Part shown: in pieces, positions 58,971 through 64,000 of the stretch | Position numbering within the stretch: position 1 is the stretch's first letter | How the letters are laid out: each line of letters opens with the position of its first letter | DNA from: Bacillota bacterium | GTDB taxonomy: Bacteria > Bacillota > Desulfotomaculia > Desulfotomaculales > Desulfallaceae | Reading direction: 5' to 3' | Assembly: GCA_023439185.1 (NCBI GenBank) | Contig: JAEXOR010000033.1 | Coordinates: forward strand, 1-64,000 | Length of the DNA: 64,000 nt | The notes under the pieces: generated by a model | What the model was told of the DNA's origin: nothing | Seen by the model: only the letters and a program-made list of their open reading frames with translations | The model's database searches: none | Made by a program: the position numbers and the translations under genes

Positions 58971-59067
58971 TAGTTGAGTTTAGCAGAGACGAGTTTTTTT
59001 GTTTAGCTTAGGTGAGCCGGCGGTTTTGATCGCATTACAGCGGCACTCATTTAGGTGCCGTTTTTTT
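58971..59067 (+). promoter_or_regulatory. TRAP-type attenuator of trpE
   Basis: Eight GAG/TAG triplets, five at 58971, 58976, 58981, 58986, 58991 and three at 59004, 59009, 59014, are all separated by exactly two bases except one 10-base gap. TRAP (MtrB) of Bacillus binds (G/U)AG triplets with this spacing around its ring. An intrinsic terminator follows: CGGCAC (59041-59046) / GTGCCG (59055-59060) with seven T residues. The last triplet sits in GTGAGCCGG, which can pair with the CGGCACTCA arm as an antiterminator. TRAP with tryptophan would block that and allow termination. No T-box features are present. Confidence 0.8.
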
Positions 59068-59095
59068 ATTTTTTGCTACATGGGGAGTGAATTTA

Positions 59096-60555
<1,460 letters not shown>

Positions 60556-60559
<4 letters not shown>

Positions 60560-60584
60560 CAAAAACCCGTGCTGATTGTATAGT
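60556..60584 (+). promoter_or_regulatory. Internal promoter of trpGDCF
   Basis: TTGACA (60556-60561) starts within the last codons of trpE and includes its stop; after a 17-base spacer comes TATAGT (60579-60584). Transcription would begin near 60591, before the second triplet array. Confidence 0.8.
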
Positions 60585-60617
60585 CAATTAGTAATAACAG
60601 GTAATTTTACATTGTTT

Positions 60618-60720
60618 GAGATTAGTTGAGTTTAGTTTAGTCTAGTTCAGACCCCAGCAGAGCTGAGATGAGTTGCGAGCGGTTTATTAATGCCGGCGCT
60701 CATTTGAGTGCCGGTTTTTT
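60618..60720 (+). promoter_or_regulatory. Second TRAP-type attenuator, upstream of trpG
   Basis: Triplets GAG 60618, TAG 60623, GAG 60628, TAG 60633, TAG 60638, TAG 60643, CAG 60648, CAG 60655, GAG 60660, GAG 60665, GAG 60670, GAG 60677, with two-base spacers except two of four. That is ten GAG/TAG plus two CAG, close to the 11 sites of the TRAP ring. A terminator follows: CCGGCGCTC-ATTT-GAGTGCCGG (one G-U pair) with six T residues. The last triplet region GCGAGCGG can pair with CGCTC of its left arm. Confidence 0.82.
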
Positions 60721-60732
60721 GTACTTTATTTA

Positions 60733-60787
60733 AGGATTAAAGTACTGAAAAGCGCGCACTGGGGGAACTGAATGAGCGCGCTTTTCT
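60733..60787 (+). repeat. Dispersed ~55-bp palindromic repeat, full copy, in the trpG leader
   Basis: GGATTAAAGTACTG then AAAAGCGCGC..GGGGGAACTGAATGA..GCGCGCTTTT. The 10-bp arms form a hairpin followed by TTGTTTTTTTT, so it could act as another terminator. Other copies: 27875-27928 (reverse) and 23263-23305 (partial). Confidence 0.8.
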
Positions 60788-60843
60788 TGTTTTTTTTCGG
60801 GGGCTTCGTTACCCAAAAATGTTAAACCGGGGAGGTTTTAACC

Positions 60844-61434
60844 TTGCTGCTGATGATCGATAATTACGATTCCTTTACTTACAACCTGGTGCAGTACCTG
60901 GCGCAACTGGGAGAAAAGGTGCAGGTGCGCCGGAACGACCGCATCACCGTGCCGGAAATTCAGGCCTTAAAGCCCGATTACCTGGTGCTGTCCCCGGGCC
61001 CGGGCATCCCCGATCATGCCGGCGTTTTGCTCAGCGCCGTCAAAGACTGTGCCGGCATGATCCCCCTGTTTGGAGTCTGCCTGGGCCTGCAGGCCGTCGG
61101 CCGGGCCTTTGGCGGACGGGTGGTGTTGGCCCAAAGGCCCATGCACGGCAAGGTATCATTGGTTTATCACGACGGCAGGACGGCCTTTGCCGGACTCCCG
61201 TCTCCCTTTAAAGCGGTGCGCTATCATTCGCTGGTGGTGGAGCGGGAAACCCTGCCCGATTGCCTGGAAATCAGCGCCTGGACCGGCGAGGGAGAAATAA
61301 TGGGACTGCGGCACCGTGAGCTGCCGGTGGAAGGGGTACAGTTTCACCCCGAGTCAATGCTTAGCGAACACGGCATGGAACTGCTGGGCAACTTTCTAAG
61401 CGCCAATATTACCAGGGTAAAAAGAGTCAGCTAA
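60844..61434 (+). CDS. trpG: Anthranilate synthase component II (glutamine amidotransferase)
   Basis: 196 residues. Class I amidotransferase triad: Cys in GVCLGLQAVG, His and Glu in VQFHPES. IDNYDSFTYNLVQYL and SPGPGIPDHAG are typical of TrpG/PabA; it may serve both anthranilate and p-aminobenzoate synthesis. TTG 60844 has GGGGAGG eight bases upstream; the next in-frame ATG is too far. Starts a second transcription unit with its own promoter and attenuator. Confidence 0.94.
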   Translation: MLLMIDNYDSFTYNLVQYLAQLGEKVQVRRNDRITVPEIQALKPDYLVLSPGPGIPDHAGVLLSAVKDCAGMIPLFGVCLGLQAVGRAFGGRVVLAQRPMHGKVSLVYHDGRTAFAGLPSPFKAVRYHSLVVERETLPDCLEISAWTGEGEIMGLRHRELPVEGVQFHPESMLSEHGMELLGNFLSANITRVKRVS

Positions 61435-61477
61435 TGAGGCGGGCTATGGTCCGTGAGTTTGAGAGGAGGAGAGCTTA

Positions 61478-62512
61478 GTGATCAAGGAATTGCTGAACAA
61501 AGTGGCGCTGGGGGAGAGCCTGTCCGAAATCGAGGCGTCCGGGGCCATGGAACAAATCATGGAAGGAGCCGCCACGCCGGCCCAGATTGCCGGACTGTTG
61601 ACGGCGCTGAAGCTTAAAGGAGAAACCGTGGACGAAATCACCGGTTTTGCCCGGGTGATGCGCGGCAAAGCCACTCATATTCCCAGCCGTTATCCTTTGC
61701 TGGTGGATACCTGCGGCACCGGCGGAGACGGAGCCAATACATTTAATATTTCCACTGTTACGGCGCTGGTGCTGGCCGGGGCCGGGGTAAAAGTGGCCAA
61801 ACACGGCAATCGTTCGGTTTCCAGCCGCTGCGGCAGCGCCGATGTACTGGAGGCGCTGGGGGTCAATCTCGAGCTGGAGCCCGGGGAAGTGGCGGCCTGC
61901 CTGGATGAAGTCGGCATTGCCTTCCTATATGCCCCAGCCCTGCACGGGGCCATGAAGCATGCCGCCGGGCCGCGCCGGGAACTGGGTTTCCGGACTGTGT
62001 TCAATATCCTGGGTCCGCTGACCAATCCGGCGGGCGCCCGGGCGCAGGTGCTGGGGGTATACAGCGCTTCGCTGGTGCGGGTAATGGCGGAGGTGCTGCT
62101 GCGGCTGGGCGCGGAACGGGCCTTTGTGGTGCACGGTTCCGGCGGTCTGGACGAAGTGTCGCCGGTGGGGCCGGCATCGGTTTGCGAGATTAGAGACGGC
62201 GCCATTGATGAATACGTCCTTGACCCCGCAGGTTATGGATTTGCCCGCATTGGAGTTGAAAAACTGGCCGGCGGTTCCCCTGGGGAGAACGCGGTGATCG
62301 CGAAAGGTGTTTTGGGCGGAGAAACCGGCCCGCAGCGGGACGCGGTGCTGATGAACGCCGCTCTGGGACTTATGACGGCGGGTGCGGCCGGGAATTTCGT
62401 CTCCGGGCTGGAGTTGGCCGCCCAAAGCATAGATTACGGACTGGCCCGGGCCAAACTGAAAGAGTTGATCGGGTTCACCGCCAGATACCGGAAAGCCAGG
62501 GCGGCCGGGTGA
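61478..62512 (+). CDS. trpD: Anthranilate phosphoribosyltransferase
   Basis: 344 residues. Couples anthranilate to PRPP. PRPP loop DTCGTGGDGANTFNIST at about 76-92, the KHGNRSVSSRCGSADVLEALG motif, and GPLTNPAGARAQVLGVY. GTG 61478 preceded by GAGGAGGAG. Overlaps trpC by one base. Confidence 0.96.
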   Translation: MIKELLNKVALGESLSEIEASGAMEQIMEGAATPAQIAGLLTALKLKGETVDEITGFARVMRGKATHIPSRYPLLVDTCGTGGDGANTFNISTVTALVLAGAGVKVAKHGNRSVSSRCGSADVLEALGVNLELEPGEVAACLDEVGIAFLYAPALHGAMKHAAGPRRELGFRTVFNILGPLTNPAGARAQVLGVYSASLVRVMAEVLLRLGAERAFVVHGSGGLDEVSPVGPASVCEIRDGAIDEYVLDPAGYGFARIGVEKLAGGSPGENAVIAKGVLGGETGPQRDAVLMNAALGLMTAGAAGNFVSGLELAAQSIDYGLARAKLKELIGFTARYRKARAAG

Positions 62513-63327
62513 TGAAAAACGATATATTAAGCAGGATAGTAGCCTATAAAAAAGAGGAAGTGGCGGCGGTTATGCGCAAACAGCCGCTGCAGCAAATAAA
62601 AGAGCGTTTGGATGAAGCGCCGCCGGTGCGCAATTTCGCCGCCGCGCTGCGCCGGCCCGGGGATGTGGCCCTGATTGCCGAAGTAAAAAGGCGCTCCCCG
62701 TCCCGGGGGGTAATCAGGGCGGACTTCAATCCGGCCGAAATTGTTACCGCCTACCGGGACGCCGGGGCGGACGCCATTTCAGTACTCACCGACAGCGAAT
62801 TTTTCGGCGGTTCACCGGAGTACCTGGCCGCGGCCAGGCGGATCGCCAGCCGGCCTCTATTGCGCAAGGACTTTATTATCTATGACTACCAGGTCTATGA
62901 ATCCCGGCTGCTGGGGGCCGACGCAGTCCTGCTGATTGCTGGGGTTTTGCCCGGCGGCGTACTGGGCGAATTGCTGGAACTGACCCGCAGCCTGGGCATG
63001 GAAGCGCTGGTGGAGACCCATACCGCCGAAGAAATCCACCGGGCCCTGGCGGCCGGCGCGCAGGTGGTGGGCATCAACAACCGCGACCTGTGGACTTTCC
63101 AGGTGGATTTAAATACCACGGTGGAGCTGATGCGCTCCATTGCCGACCCCGGCGTCACGGTGGTCAGCGAGAGCGGCATCCGGACCAGGGCCGACGTTGA
63201 AATGCTGGGCGCCTGCGGCGTCCACGCCGTGCTGGTGGGCGAGACGCTGATGGCCGGCGGCGACCTGCGGGCCGGCGTCCTGCACCTTAAAGGCTTGACC
63301 ACCGAAAGCGCGGTGGCGGGGGCATGA
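62512..63327 (+). CDS. trpC: Indole-3-glycerol-phosphate synthase
   Basis: 271 residues. TIM barrel that closes the indole ring. Catalytic Lys in AEVKRRSPSRG, LRKDFIIYDYQVYESRLLGADAVLLIAG, and GINNRDL, SESGIRTRADV. ATG 62512 overlaps the trpD stop (TGATG); the GTG one codon earlier is less likely. Overlaps trpF by 4 bp. Confidence 0.96.
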   Translation: MKNDILSRIVAYKKEEVAAVMRKQPLQQIKERLDEAPPVRNFAAALRRPGDVALIAEVKRRSPSRGVIRADFNPAEIVTAYRDAGADAISVLTDSEFFGGSPEYLAAARRIASRPLLRKDFIIYDYQVYESRLLGADAVLLIAGVLPGGVLGELLELTRSLGMEALVETHTAEEIHRALAAGAQVVGINNRDLWTFQVDLNTTVELMRSIADPGVTVVSESGIRTRADVEMLGACGVHAVLVGETLMAGGDLRAGVLHLKGLTTESAVAGA

Positions 63328-63947
63328 GGCCGGGGACGCCCGTGCGGGTGAAAATATGCGGCATCAGCGATCCTGAAACGGCGCTGGCGGCAGCCGGAGC
63401 GGGGGCGGACGCCCTGGGGTTTGTCTTCGCGCCCAGCCGCCGGCAGGTCACTCCGGCACAGGCCCGGGCCATTATTGAAGCTCTGCCGCCCTTTGTAGAC
63501 CGGGTGGGGGTGTTCGTGAACGCCCCGCCGGAGCAGGTGAGAGAAATTGTTCTGTATTGCGGGTTAACCGCGGTGCAGCTTAGCGGCGACGAGACCCCCG
63601 GTTACGATACCGGGCTGAACATTACGCACATCCGCACGTTGCGGGTGGGCGGCAGCCGGCCCCGGCCCGACTTTAGGGCATATAAAGCCGGGGCTTTTCT
63701 GTTTGATACTTACCGGGAAGGCAGCCACGGCGGTACCGGCCTCACCTTTGACTGGTCCCTGCTGGAAAAGATAAATTGTCCCGGACCGGTGATTCTGGCG
63801 GGCGGTCTGGAAGCCGCCAACATCCGCGACGCGGTGCGCCGGGTGCGGCCTTACGCCGTGGACGTCTCCGGCGGAGTGGAAACCGGCGGGCGCAAGGATA
63901 TCCAAAAAATCAGGGAGTTCATCAACCTGGCCAAGGGGGTTAATTAA
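63324..63947 (+). CDS. trpF: Phosphoribosylanthranilate isomerase
   Basis: 207 residues. VKICGISDPETALAAAGAGADALGFVFAPSRRQV is the usual start with catalytic Cys; Asp in LFDTYREGSHGGTG; phosphate-binding ILAGGLEAANIRDA and DVSGGVETGGRKD. Start overlaps the trpC stop (ATGA). Confidence 0.96.
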   Translation: MRPGTPVRVKICGISDPETALAAAGAGADALGFVFAPSRRQVTPAQARAIIEALPPFVDRVGVFVNAPPEQVREIVLYCGLTAVQLSGDETPGYDTGLNITHIRTLRVGGSRPRPDFRAYKAGAFLFDTYREGSHGGTGLTFDWSLLEKINCPGPVILAGGLEAANIRDAVRRVRPYAVDVSGGVETGGRKDIQKIREFINLAKGVN

Positions 63948-64000
63948 GTGAGTGTTGCAGCGCAAAAGACGGCACCGGAAAACATCCCGGTTGCCGGTAA
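63948..64000 (+). CDS. Start of the next gene, probably trpB
   Basis: GTG 63948 directly follows the trpF stop, with AAGGGGG upstream at 63933-63939. The visible 17 residues are MSVAAQKTAPENIPVAG. Gene order trpEGDCF-BA predicts tryptophan synthase beta; the fragment is too short to prove it. Confidence 0.5.
   Translation, partial: MSVAAQKTAPENIPVAG

Noticed and set aside
58971..59067. T-box riboswitch for the trp operon
   Set aside because: No T-box sequence (AGGGUGGNACCGCG-like) or specifier stem; triplet array explains the region better.

Overview
The window looks like a chromosomal segment of a spore-forming, anaerobic, thermophile- or syntroph-type Firmicute close to Desulfotomaculum/Pelotomaculum (Peptococcaceae sensu lato). 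The evidence is SpoVT, GerM-type lipoproteins, a monofunctional Ni-CO dehydrogenase with its ferredoxin and flavoprotein, a 2-hydroxyacyl-CoA-dehydratase-like iron-sulfur enzyme with its ATPase activator, a single-promoter trp operon, AddAB, strong Shine-Dalgarno sequences and frequent GTG/TTG starts. GC content is moderate to high in genes, and intergenic DNA is AT-rich.

Layout. 0.5-3.8 kb: spoVT, a structured repeat-rich RNA region, a GerM-like lipoprotein, and a palindrome-controlled ArsR-type regulator with two membrane proteins. 3.8-10 kb: glycogen metabolism (a GH57 branching enzyme fused to a GT4 glycosyltransferase, a DUF4912 protein, glycogen phosphorylase). 10-14.4 kb: uracil-DNA glycosylase, the HgdB/HgdC-type pair, a geranylgeranyl-reductase-like flavoprotein and a frameshifted DUF3795 gene. 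14.6-19.2 kb is accessory DNA: two PIN-type toxin-antitoxin modules and a lipoprotein serpin, partly enclosed by a direct repeat, then an ankyrin lipoprotein. 19.2-23.2 kb: a membrane-bound Clp-fold protease, YbjQ, a LarA-type Ni racemase, a nitroreductase and an oxidoreductase remnant. 23.4-27 kb: the flavoprotein-CooS-CooF operon. 27-40 kb: small proteins, a Gln-rich protein, a peptide-binding protein, an AP-endonuclease-like protein, polyamine synthesis (pyruvoyl arginine decarboxylase and SpeE), four tRNAs (Asp, Phe, Gly, Cys), HicB, and several lipoproteins. 40.4-41.2 kb: RNase P RNA and a probable 6S RNA, each with its own promoter. 41.3-48.8 kb: addB-addA and a DUF3243 gene. 49.2-52.1 kb: a DctPQM TRAP transporter. 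52.2-58 kb, minus strand: a cysteine-cluster protein, FtsK/SpoIIIE, an FtsA-like ATPase with three beta-grasp-like repeats, and Lgt. 58.9-64 kb: trpEGDCF and the start of a probable trpB.

The strongest regulatory signal is at the trp genes. Both trpE and trpG are preceded by a vegetative promoter, a string of GAG/TAG triplets spaced mostly by two bases, and an intrinsic terminator. This is the signature of attenuation by TRAP (the MtrB RNA-binding ring), here occurring twice in one gene cluster. The promoter for the second copy begins inside the trpE stop codon.

Other points for a second look are the array of G-U-rich hairpins after spoVT, a pair of nearly identical 28-29-bp-arm hairpins 21.7 kb apart, a three-copy ~55-bp palindromic repeat, the lone HgdB-type subunit (possible double-cubane protein), the FtsA/beta-grasp protein, and several small membrane-protein genes with good ribosome-binding sites. 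All functional calls come from reading motifs; no database search was run.
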